From Acanthochlamys bracteata (taxonomy: Eukaryota > Streptophyta > Magnoliopsida > Pandanales > Velloziaceae), in assembly GCA_019914995.1 (NCBI GenBank), contig CM034141.1:2728001-2792000 (forward strand): DNA of 64,000 nt, written 5' to 3'. Of the stretch, positions 49,925 through 60,895 are shown in pieces. Position numbers and translations under genes: made by a program. Numbering within the stretch: the stretch's first letter is position 1; the number at the start of each line of letters is the position of its first letter. Under the pieces are notes generated by a model. The model was given only the letters and a program-made list of their open reading frames with translations. It was not told the DNA's origin and searched no databases.

Positions 49925-50545
49925 TTTTATCCACATCACATATTTAATTTCATTACGTAAACATATTGCCGTTTGTTCCCTAGCTCTTTCATTCTTACAA
50001 GTTTGTATCAATTATACGGAACTCATTTTTTTTTATCAAATTTTGAGTTCAAACTCACTTACTATATTTGATCAGTTTATTATGAACTCACCAATTTCAT
50101 CTCTAATTCATTTTTTACTGAGTTAAGTTTTGACAAATTCAGTTTTATAAAACTCATTTCTTATCTATTGAATTCCGCCTTAACCCGTCTCCCCCTCAAC
50201 AGACATCACTTCATGAAAAAGAAACAGCAGTTTATGACTTGTGATAAAAAAAGGAACTAGTTGAGGCTACTATATGCAGCTCTTGCGCCTATACAATGCC
50301 CACTTTTGAATGTGATATATGAATATTTCTACAGCTTATAGCATATTAAGATACATAACTTGCTTCTTCGAGGCATTCATAGGTATTTACATAATTCAAG
50401 AAGGTTTACCCTAGAAAACGGGTACATCCATATCAATTCTAAAAACCATCCGTGTCAGGGGTATTTGCATCACTGATCACAATGTCAATTCTTTCCTTTC
50501 ACAATGCACGTCAGGTGCCTCTCTTGCTAAGTCAAATCATATGAA
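49925..50545 (-). pseudogene. Decayed partial copy of the ARR11-like gene (exons 3 and 2)
   Basis: Collinear with 39165-39660 of the ARR11-like gene: CTCTTTCATTCTTACAAGTT (exon 3), CAACAGACATCACTTCATG (exon 3 start), the intron between exons 3 and 2 (ATGCCCACTTTTGAATGTGA; GGCATTCATAGG), and exon 2 (AACCATCCGTGTCAGG, ATCACTGATCACAATGTCAA, GGTGCCTCTCTTGCTAAG). Exon 2 carries several frame-breaking changes and exon 3 is interrupted by about 150 bp of foreign AT-rich DNA (about 50010-50170). Exons 1, 4 and 5 are absent. Confidence 0.8.
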
Positions 50546-51044
50546 ATGCAAAGCTAAGTAGACAGAAAGAACCTTTCTTGCTTGCTTTTCTTGTGTTTCT
50601 GGGTTATCATATCATATATTACAAAACATGAACGACTAAAAGCTTTCTAGGTTTGCCTGTATACACGTTCGTTTATTTTGTCCTAAAATACTAACAAGAG
50701 ATTAACTTAGCGCATGTTTGGCTTACTTTTCTACTATTTCATTCTAATTTTTTATTTAATACTTTTTAAATATATTTTTTATAATATTTTTAAATATTAT
50801 TTAAAATATAAAATATAAATTATTTTTATTTTTCTAATAAAAAATAAAACCTATTTTTTAAAAATAATAAAATATTTTTTATTTTAAAAATCTCGATTAT
50901 TTTAAAATTTAAAAAATATAAGTAGATTATGGATCATAAATTTTGTATAAATTTTATTTTAATATTAAAATAATAAAAAAATAAATTCATTTCTAAAAAA
51001 TTTAATAATAAACTTCTTAAAATTTTTTTTTATTATGAACGACC

Positions 51045-51310
51045 TCGAGTCAGGGTCGTTTGGGAGAGTATATGAAATAAATTTTTTGAAATGAATAATA
51101 TTTTTATCATATTTAGATAAACGAGCTTTATTATTTTGATCTAAAAAATAATAAAAATAGACAATAAAAAATTCTTACTATGTAGAATTTTTTTATACTT
51201 TTTAAATTTTTTAAAAAATATTCTAAAAGCTTGTAAAAGAGGTAATGAAAAATATAAAATAAAAAATTAAAAAATTATTTTTGGAAAAGTGTTTGCCAAA
51301 CAGCTCCGAA
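51045..51310. mobile_element. AT-rich miniature inverted-repeat element (copy within the duplicated ARR region)
   Basis: Starts GGGTCGTTTGGGAGAGTATA and ends GGAAAAGTGTTTGCCAAACA plus GCTCC, which read inward gives GGAGCTGTTTGGCAAACAC, so the ends are inverted repeats. Same internal block order as the copies at 34.0, 35.8 and 51.5 kb. The ends resemble PIF/Harbinger or hAT miniature elements; target duplication not resolved. Confidence 0.55.
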
Positions 51311-51402
51311 GCCACTAATATCTACATATATAAACAATACCATTGGCTGCTTTTCTTTTTTTTTTATTTTTTATAAATAACCAGATTGAAGAACTCCTAC
51401 AT

Positions 51403-51668
51403 TACGGAGGACGTTTCGAAGTACTTTTGAAATAGAATTTTTTTAAAATACAAAATATTTTTATTTTTTTTTAAAAATGAGCTCTATTTTTTTATCTAAA
51501 AAAATTTTAAAAATAAGAAATAAAAAAATATTACTACGTAGAATTTTTTAGTAATTTATAATTTTTTAAATAAATTCTCTAAATACTTATAAAAAATATA
51601 TCAAAATGTAGAATAAGGAATTAAAATGGAGCTTTTAAGAAACGCTTTTCCAAACGCCTCCAAAATAG
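51403..51668. mobile_element. AT-rich miniature inverted-repeat element (second copy)
   Basis: Starts GGAGGACGTTTCGAAGTACT and ends GAAACGCTTTTCCAAACGCC plus TCC, inverted at the ends. The interior holds GAGCTCTATTTTTTTATCT and TTACTACGTAGAATTTTTTA like its relatives. It lies about 100 bases from the previous copy. Confidence 0.55.
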
Positions 51669-51830
51669 GTTTGGATCAATTAAGTATGTGAAATGGAAAA
51701 TTAATTATCAAATGCTTTTGTTCCATCTTTGATCCATGCAAATACATATATATAAGTATGTGTTAATATATTCACATATTCAAGGCTTTGTTTACTCGAG
51801 TTTATCACTTAGAACATATGCACTTAATAC

Positions 51831-53296
51831 TTGTCGAAAGTTCAAAATCAAATTTTAAGTTCGATATTCTCACATTCCATATTTATTGTTAGAGATTTTA
51901 TATTGTAAACTTCACTAATTTAAAGTCCACTGATATGATATTATACTAATAGACAAAACGCTTATAAACAGATTTTCTTGTAATATAATTTTATCGTAAT
52001 TTAAATTCATACAACTTAAATAGTATTAATGGGCTATTATTTGGCATGGGCTTTGCTTTCGGCTTTTAAAATGTTCAACTCTGTAGATGTCATATATAGT
52101 ATTGTAATTTTTTTTTTAATTTAAAAATATGAGAGAATTATGCGTCAGTTAATAATTCTACATATAATCTTTTTTAAAAGTCATAAAACTATTTTAATTT
52201 GACTTCCATAATAATATGATATATTTTTGAGCTTGGTCGTTATCATGATACGAACAATCCCTAGAGTGCCTTGAACATATATGCAGAATATGGAAGTATA
52301 CATAAGCAAACATATATGCAGAATATGGTTGAACTAGAAGGTATAATAAGAACGAAAGTGAAACGTTAAACAAAATCATCCAACCAATTAGTAGTGAACA
52401 TTCACAATGAAAGATGACTAACTTGCATAATTTGATAATTTTTTGTCAAAGTCCATGAAGGGGTTTCATGGTTAGTGAACTTAAAAGTAAATATCAATTA
52501 GAATTCTTCTAAGCATGCATGTATTACATTTTTATAAAAACGATAACAAAAGGTAAAGCATTTTACTTGAGACTTTTTTAATTGATAGAAAATGATTTCG
52601 AAAAAAATGGCCGGATGGGCCAGAAGTTGGTCCAATAGAAGACCAATTTGCTACGTGCAAATTTTGTTGGGTTCGTTGATGCGTGAAGAAAAAAAATTAA
52701 CGCATACGAAGAGCTTGTTTACCTACCCTTTCAAACTTATTTTTTTAAAACTTATTTACAATACAAAATACACTACAAAATTAAAATAAATTATTTCTAT
52801 TAAAAATTTAATTTTTAAATTTTAATTTTAAAACTTACTTATAATATAAACTAATTATAAAATTTTATTTTTTATTAAATATTTTTAATTTTAATTTTAT
52901 TTTTTAAACTCACTTTCGAAAAAGTGAATTCATCCTATAGCAAACACGCTCGAAATAGCTCAGTCCAATCTTGAACGAATTATGGAAATGTTTGGAAGAT
53001 TTATTAAAAAAATTTTAAAAGAAACTTTAAATATATTTTTGTATAAATTATTTAAAATATAAAATTTATATATATAATTATTTTATAATTTATATTTTAT
53101 CTATATTTTTCAAATTAAAAAAATTTTCAAATATTATGCTTGAAAAAAAACTTAATGAAATTAATAAGCAATTCTAAACATGCGCCTTATATATTCAAAA
53201 TAATGTTAAAATATTTCAACAAAAGAGAATTGTTGCTAACTTTCTCTATAACGGTATAACTTCGCGCAAAGATAATTTCCCTTCATATAAAAGTGG
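51831..53296. other. AT-rich intergenic DNA, no gene seen
   Basis: Strongly AT-rich (52740-53170 in particular), with short open frames only. Confidence 0.45.
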
Positions 53297-56053
53297 GATT
53301 CACCTAGTGTTGTCAGACTCGGACCGAACCGTTTGGATTGACTCCGGAACCGTCGATCCAGACGGTAAATCGATCGCGGTATGCAAATAGATTGTCCAAA
53401 CATTCGACCCGCCACGATCCGAATTGATCCGAATGATTTCCGGATTAACTCGCTGAAACGCCTACTCGGGTCAAACCGGTGAGGGCTGAAAAACTACAGA
53501 TAATAAAATCGTGTGCCTAATTTGCAATTTTGTTAATCTTTAATTATAAGAAATAAAAAATATGTAACGCAGTGCACTTGCCACTCGGTCGACCAACTGC
53601 TAGTTTCTTGAATCTTTGTTAGTTTAGGTTTTGCTCCCATCTTTTGATTTCCACGATTTTAGCTCCGGCTCAGGTTTCACGTCAATCATTTCATCGCTTT
53701 TTCAATTGTTTGCTCTAGCAGCACACGTTGTTTACTCCAGCAGTGCTTGCTGTTCATTCCGACTTCTAATTCATCTTCTCTGGTTTCAATTTCGCTGTTA
53801 CGCCTCTATTTTATCGAATTCCTCTTCTCACGGCTCCGACAATAAGCTCCGACTTCGTCAAATTCGTCTTCTCTGGTTCAATTTCGTTGCTCCGGCTTCT
53901 AATTCCTCTGCTCCGGCTTCAATTTCGCTGCTCTCCCTTTACTTCGTCTCTACTCACTACTTTAGTGACAAGTTCTACTCCAGCCGGCGACCCTGTAGTT
54001 GTGACTTCAATGCGCTTCACTCTCCTACTGACCAGTTGCATTCTACTTCTGTCACTACTCCGGCCACTCCGATCAAAATCAGTGATCACATCTAATGTCT
54101 CACGATGTCTGGTATTAGCTCCAATCCTTCTACCGGTTCTGCCACAAAATTTTCAACAATTCTACCGACTTAATGCTCTTTAAGAGTGAAAAATGATTCT
54201 GTTGGGGTCACTGTCGGTTGGCTGATGGGAGCAGTAATAAGAAAAGTAAATTAGTATGCAACTATTGCTCACGAATATTTGCAGGAGGTGGTATCAACAG
54301 ATTCAAGCAGTACTTAGCAAGAATAGAAGTAGATGTTGGAGCTTAAAAGAATGTTCTTGCCGACGTTCGCTACCAGATGAAGCTACACATTAATAACTTT
54401 CTTTCCAAAAAAAACAAGAAATCAACAAATGCTCGATGAACAGAATCCATTTAACACACAAATACCGTGAAGAGCAAGCTTACAGTACACTTAGTGAGGC
54501 TGGAGATGTTATGTTTGAACAAAGACGAGACTGCCAAGGCATATCAAAAGGAAGTTCAGAGAGCCATTCAGACAGAGGAAAGCATTCTACTAGAAAAGAG
54601 AAAGAGGTAAGTACCCTATGGATCTTATTTCATACCTAGAACCACTCCCAATGTACAGCCTATTTTGAAAAATGTCTTGCAAAATAGGGAGGCCATAGAA
54701 AGATATGAGATTGCTATATCTAAATGGATGATTGATGCATGCATATCTCTTAATGCTGTTAAGTCCATATATTTTCAACCTATGTAGCTGTTATTGCTAG
54801 CATGGGTGCAGGTTATAAATATCTTCACTATCATGACTTTAGAAATTTTTTTTTGAATAAGAATGTTGAGGAAACTAATCGCTAGGTTGAGAGCTACCGT
54901 GATGCATAGAAAAGAACAAGATGCACCACTATGACTGGTGGATGATCAAATCATAATAGAAGAATCCTTATTAATTTTTTGGTGTATTGTCCGAAAGGTA
55001 CTATCCTTCTCAAATCTATTGATGCATATGATGCTTCCAAAACTGCAGATATGTTATACAAGTTGTTTTGAGAAGTTGTTTTGTATGTGGGTGCTGAACA
55101 CGTGGTTCATTTTGTAACGTATAATGCATCCAACTATGTAGCAGTTGGTAGACTATTAGAGAAGGAGTTTCGAAATTTGTTTTGGTCTTATTATGTTGCA
55201 CACTTCATTAATCTCATGTTTCATGATATTGGAAAGTTGGATGAAGTTAGTACTTTGGTAGCTCATGAATCTAGAATTACAAAGTACATCTATAATTATT
55301 AGTTTCCTTTACATTTGATGAAAAAGTTTACATAGGAAAGAGAAATACTTAGATCAGCACCTACTCCTTTTGTTACCTATTTTATTACTTTACAAAGTAT
55401 ATTCGCTCAAAAGGATAATTTGAGGGCTATGGTAACTTCAAAAGAATGGACAAGTTCAGCGTATGCTAGAGATATTAAAGAAAAAAAAATTATGGATGAT
55501 ATCTTAACCCCTTCTTTTCGGACAGTTTGTGGCAGTACTATGAAACTTACCGATCTTCTAATTCGTGTTCTTCGTATTGTTGATAGTGATGATAGGCTTT
55601 GCATGGGGTATTTGTTTGAAGCTATTCATACTGCCAAAGATGAGATAATGAGGAGATTTAAGACAAATAAGGAAAAAGTTACACCATATCTAAACATTAT
55701 CAATAACAGGTGGGATCATCAGTTAGGTAGAGCCTTGTATGCAGCTGGTTACTGGCTTATTTCTCGTTCTCAATATGATAGCTTTTCTTTTAAAAATACT
55801 TCTTCCACTACTTCGCGCTTTCTTGATGTTATAGAAAAGTTTGCATTGGGAGATTTTGAGTTGATTAGTAAGTTGACTAGTGAGATGAAGCTTTTTAGAA
55901 ATACTGAAGAAGATTTTGGACGTATTTCTGTTGTTGCTAATCGTCAATCTATGGCTTCAGATAAAAATAATTACTAGTTTTATAATTTATTAATTTTTAT
56001 TATTTTACATATTCTTTTTATTTTCTAAAACTTTTATTTTCATGTAGATGAAT

Positions 56054-58882
56054 GGTGGTTGTAGAGGTGTAAAAAAATAGGCGGGCCGTGCCAGGCAGGA
56101 CGGGCTAAAGAGAACAACCGAGCCCTGTCCGGGTGCAAATTTTAAGGCTCGATCGTTAGCCTGTTATATTTATTTATTTTTAAAATAAAAAATTAAAATG
56201 ATAAAAAAAATTAAGAATGATTTAAAAATTGTTATTAAATATAAAAAGCATTACAAATTTATAATATGTATATAATTATACATTTGAACTTGTATTTAGA
56301 ATATTTTCACTTAATAATTCTGAAAATTATTCAGTCAGGTTTTTATTTTGAGTTGTATGCTGCATTCTTTAGACTGCAGTTTTCAATCTTTCAAACAAGT
56401 TAGCATTTCAACCATCTTACTAGTAAGTTGTATTCTTTGTTCTTCTATTATCCTTTCGGTTGTACTAAATGTCGATTCTAAAAATACCGTTAAAACAGGA
56501 ATTGTCAAAATATCACGTGCTAGTTGAGAGAGTACTGGATATCTTGTTGAATGTGTCTTTTACCAGTTCAAAACATTCAAATTTTCAGGATTTTCATCGT
56601 CTTTTACAATGACAGTATCTCCTTCAAAATATTGGTCCAAGTCCGAAGAAGACTGCATGCTTGTTGAAATTGAATATGGTGTTGAACTTTAGCCATGCTT
56701 GATGGAGATCAAAGATCAATTAATCATTTTTTTTTTCTTACTTTGATGAGTTTGTGCCGGTGTCGCTTACTGTGTTGATTCCGCAAATTACTAAACCAAC
56801 TTTATAAAGATAATAAACTTTGTACAACTTATTACGAACGTTAGTTGTTTGCAATTGAATATCGAAAATATCTAAATACATACCAATATATGTATGAGTA
56901 TTAGTAAAATACACAAATTTAAATCTATGATCTAATATAAATGCAAAATAATATAAAATTAATATTTTTTTAATTTTCTAGTCATTATTGTAACTATACG
57001 TCCAAATAATTTATTTGTTACATGTGAATGTAACATAGTAGCTATCTTAAGAATTGAATGTAAAACTAATGGAAAAGTAAAATAGTAAACACCAGATAAT
57101 AAAAGAGTAGCATCATAAAAAGTTTCTAAAAGCTTTACAAGTTTTTCAGCAATAATCCAATGAGTTTCAGTAAATATATTGTTACCCATTCTTGTATTAT
57201 AAAAAATCATAATCACATTTTTATAATCTAAATTACTTTTTAATATTAAATAAGTAGAATTCTATCTTACTGGCATATCAAGATTAAACTTTTGGGGTTT
57301 TAAATGTTCTGCTATGTAATATGTCTTAAATTCAACTAAACGTTGGTTTGAACTAGTAATCCAATGAGTTTCGGGGTTTTAGATGTTTGCTATTCACTTA
57401 CCAGCTGCATAGCTGATTGTACGATTAAGTTGATAATATGGCAAGTACAACATTAATATAGTAAAATTCCTTCCATATATGAGCTTAGCTCTCTCTAAAA
57501 AAATCGAAGTGCTTTGGTATTTGCTGAAGTATTATTTAGGATCATAAAAATAATGCGGTTGCTTATGCCCCATTGTTTAACTACACTTATAATGTGCTCA
57601 GAAATATTTTTAACATCACGTGTAGAATCAATAAGTTTAAAACCAATAATTTTTTTTTTACATATCCATTGTGAATCTAAATAATGTGCAACAATCTTAA
57701 ATAATCTTGTTTAGCTCTACCACTCCAAATATAAGATGTTAACGCAATAGAAAATTTTAATGAACTTTATTCAGATTTTAATATAGTGCGTATTTTATTG
57801 TAATAAGTAATAATATCGGTTCTAGTAGTTGTTCTACTGACTTTTTAAAATTGTGGACAATATGTTTTTCTAATATATTCTTCATAAAAACATGATTCAT
57901 CAAAATTAATAGGTAAATCCATAGCACAAATCATACGGGCAAGAGATTCTCTAGGTACATTAGAATTATAAGATCAAATCCTTACCAAACCATCCGTGTT
58001 GAATTGAATTTGAGTTTGTGAAGGTTCTCTTCCGATTTCTTTTTTAGAAGCATATTTTTTATCATGTGCTATTAAATATCGACTCCTACACTAGTATTAG
58101 CAGTTAAAAGTTTTTCGCAAAACTTATATTTTGCAATTTTTTATTTAGTACCATCACTTTGCACTGTATATTCGGTAGTGAAATAGTTCCAAATTTCAAA
58201 AGTTGTGACTTTTGAACGTTTTGTTGTTGTCGATGTTGATCCTAAAGCCGAACTACTTCAAACACTTAGAATTGGAGGATTTTCGTTACATCTTTAATAG
58301 AAACTTCTTTTTCGTAATGGAGGAACATCATCTACTTTCTCCATACGAGCAACATCTATTTCTTTCAAATTTTGATCGTCCATGCGATAGTCATCCATAT
58401 CAAGATTAATGGCACGAAAATTTGGATCCATTTGAAATAACAACTAAATTTTTTGAAAATTAGAAAAATGTGAATTTTAGAAATAAAGTAAGAACAAATT
58501 ATTTTTATAATTTTGTATGAATTTGAGTAGAATGAAAATGAGAACTGAGAAAATTGTGTAAAAAATGAATGAGAATATGATGTATTTATAGGTGAAAAAT
58601 TGAATTAATAAAAAAATTAACATTGCAGTCAACGGTAACACTATCGTTAGCTACCATTCCAACGGTCATGCTAACGTCAGCATGACAATTTTTGTTTATT
58701 TTCTTAACATGATCAACGGTCAACGTTGACTAGATCAAAGTCACCGTTGACCGATCAATATTGACCTGTCAATGGAACAGTACCGGACGGGCGGTCGGCA
58801 AATTCGGGCCTGCCCATTCTGCCACTATTCATCAAGCCGAGCCGGCTTAGGCCCGGCCTATTTGTGCATCTCTAAGTGGTTG
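56054..58882 (-). mobile_element. Nested hAT transposon (56062-58874) inserted antisense in the outer hAT
   Basis: Target duplications GGTGGTTG (56054-56061) and AGTGGTTG (58875-58882) differ at one base. Ends are TAGAGGTGTAAAAAAATAGG and, inward from the right, TAGAGATGCACAAATAGGCC, followed by GC-rich sub-terminal sequence (CGGGCCGTGCCAGGCAGGAC; GGGCCTAAGCCGGCTCGGCT). Its transposase is on the strand opposite to the host element's. It cuts the outer transposase just before its dimerisation domain. Confidence 0.88.
56390..58431 (-). pseudogene. Transposase of the nested hAT (RICESLEEPER/BED type), decayed
   Basis: The minus-strand start ATG at 58431 gives MDPNFRAINLDMDDYRMDDQ. It is followed by a BED-finger region (TFEIWNYFTTEYTVQSDGTK, about 58205-58145) and a catalytic-core piece (FKLIDSTRDVKNISEHIIS, about 57635-57580). 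Next come the open frame 57216-56959, with KLLETFYDATLLLSGVYYFT, and the dimerisation domain QLARDILTIPVLTVFLESTF (about 56520-56460), ending LTSKMVEMLTCLKD. Stops and frame changes occur throughout, so no protein is expected. Confidence 0.8.
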
Positions 58883-60534
58883 TTATATAGAAATAATGCT
58901 AAACATTTTCAAAAGTTGGTCATTCGTATTTTAAGCCAAATGTGTAGTGCCTCATATTGTGAGAAGAACTGGAGCATATTTGAACATATTCATTCCAAAA
59001 AAGAAACAGATTGGATCATCAACGACTAAACGATTTTATATATGTTTACTACAACTTGTGATTAAGGCAAAAATAATAGTTATTCTATTTATTTTATTGT
59101 TAATATTTTATTTTGTATTGTTAATACTTTCATATATTTATTTTTTATTTTGTAAATACATATTAGGAATTATTTTAAGGGTCGGAACTATGACCCTATT
59201 GATGTTGAAGGATTCGGTGAGAATGACGATTGGATAACTATGGATGAATTATCACTTTTAACTAATAAAGAGTTAGAAGCATTTCATAAGCAATTAGAAG
59301 CATGATCAATTCAGGAGAAATCCACTAATGATAATTATTTCTACTTTTATTATCAACTAACATGTTTGTTGGATTGTGGATTTTGAAAATCTAAAATTTG
59401 AATTATAAATGTTTGTAGATGCTGATTTGGATTTAGACCTTGAAGACCTTGATGTGGATGATGCGGAATAAAGCAAGTGCACTTGATGCTTAAGAGTTCT
59501 TTTTTTTTAGATTGTGGTTCAACGGTTAAAGATAACTGTTTTGGTCTTTTAGATTCAATGCGTGACTTGATGTTTAGTAATAGTTTTGATTTTTTGTTTG
59601 CACGTTGTTGTGTATAGGATAATATTTGTGACTTGATATTGTTAGAAATATATTACATGTCTTGAAGATTCGTGATGTTATCTAGTTGCAGACTTGTAGT
59701 GCATTCTGTTTAGGAAGATTTATGATGTTGTCTGGTTGCAGTGCATTTTGTTTAGGAATTTAAGTTTGCATTCTGCTTGGTATGCTTTGCAGAGCAGTGT
59801 TGGCTGACTGCTCTGTTTATAATATTGCAATATTGTAAACAAAGCAGCCAGCCAGTTTTCTGCTTTTTGATGGTAATATAAAATATTAAGTATAGTGCCT
59901 TGCAATATTGCCTGCTGGCTAGAACAGCAAGAGTTATGATGCAGCATGTTTGTTATTTTTGAAGAAATGCTTGTTGTTGTTCTATTGCTGGCTGGAACCT
60001 TAAGTTGATGCAGGAACTAGCTGTTAGAATTCTCAACTATAAGACAAATTGCTAGCCGGTGAATTGTATTGTAATTAATTGCATCTTAATAAATTTATTG
60101 GCTGGTTGTAAAGAATTGCTCCTGTGATGTCCTTTTTATTGTTTGTAACTTGTAATTGTTACTTGATATTGAGATATTACTTATTTGTATTTTTGACTTG
60201 ATATCATATTGCTTGCTGCTGACTGGATTTATTATTGATGTTGTTACTTATTATTAGTGAAGTTAATATTATTAGCTTATTGCTGCTTTATTGGATGGTA
60301 TTTGATGCTTAATGTTGCTTTTTTTATGGTATTGATGTTGTTGTTGAAAGTTTAAACTTTAAATATTATGATGTGACGGTATCATTGATATTAAGTTACC
60401 AAACTTAGACATAAACAGAAATAATATTAGAACATAGATAGTAAAGTTGACCAAGCAAGTCAACCCGCCACCTGTTGATTCGGACGGCAAATTGGGTTGC
60501 CGTCCGGATCGGTTCTAACAACACTGGATTCATC

Positions 60535-60863
60535 ACTTGAGCATTATGTATCACCATCTCATTATCTAGTCATTAATTGCCCAAAAATAATTATAATTAC
60601 CATAAATAACGTTACTCACTTAAACTATTTTCAGGAGAATTTGCTGTTGCATTTACGAGAAGCGCGGACACACACCTCTATAATAATACAATATGAAAAA
60701 CGTGAACCAGATGATCCGATCATTATGGGCAAAAATGTTTTATCATCTTTGTTTTGGGCTTATTATTTGCAGTATCATGTCCCTTGTAATGATACGCTTC
60801 TTCCAAGCTCAGTCAAGTTAAAGATCAAGCTAAACTATTTTTTCAGCTCAAATAAAAAAAAAT
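60535..60863. other. Short stretch between the hAT and the second MULE
   Basis: Continues the target site of the outer hAT. A plus frame is open but shows no recognised family. Confidence 0.35.
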
Positions 60864-60895
60864 TAGTACTATATATTTTATATATATATATATAT
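60864..60895. repeat. TA-rich run at the left edge of the second MULE
   Basis: ATATATTTTATATATATATA continues to the first GC-rich base of the element. It prevents an exact call of the left target duplication. Confidence 0.6.

Larger units (their letters stand above)
50546..51830. repeat. Copy of the far upstream region of the ARR11-like gene, with inserted miniature elements
   Basis: Segments match 42895-43260 in order: TCTTGCTTGCTTTTCTTGTG, ACATGAACGACTAAAAGCTT, GAGATTAACTTAGCGC, then after an insertion CCACTAATATCTACATATAT and AATACCATTGGCTGCTTTTC, and after another, TGTTTACTCGAGTTTATCAC. The insertions are at about 50712-51305 and 51400-51665. Confidence 0.65.
54200..59310 (+). pseudogene. 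hAT transposase (BED finger, DUF659-type, C-terminal dimerisation), split by an insertion
   Basis: Pieces in family order: a degraded BED-type finger (KLVCNYCSRIFAGGGINRFK, about 54240-54310); a decayed middle (54620-55000); GAEHVVHFVTYNASNYVAVG and RLLEKEFRNLFW (55090-55200); an intact 185-codon frame at 55420-55977 with LLIRVLRIVDSDDRLCMGYL and WDHQLGRALYAAGYWLISRS; then, beyond the nested element, the dimerisation motif LVIRILSQMCSASYCEKNWS (from about 58918) and an acidic tail to about 59300. Catalytic positions are lost: the usual A-D-G-W-T-D region near 54930 reads with Gly and a stop, and the Asp of V-T-D-N-A-S is Tyr. Certainly inactive. Confidence 0.85.
53297..60534 (+). mobile_element. 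hAT transposon (53305-60526), 7.2 kb including a nested hAT; inactive
   Basis: Target duplications GATTCACC (53297-53304) and GATTCATC (60527-60534) differ at one base. Ends are TAGTGTTGTCAGACTCGGAC and, inward from the right, CAGTGTTGTTAGAACCGATC, with GC-rich sub-terminal sequence (GGACCGAACCG; GGACGGCAACCCAATT). The transposase lies on the plus strand and is broken by stops and by insertion of a second hAT. Without the 2813-bp insert and one copy of its target duplication the element would be about 4.4 kb. Confidence 0.88.

Noticed and set aside
55420..55977. A 185-codon open frame as a separate gene
   Set aside because: It is the middle part of the hAT transposase, without start, end or catalytic residues.
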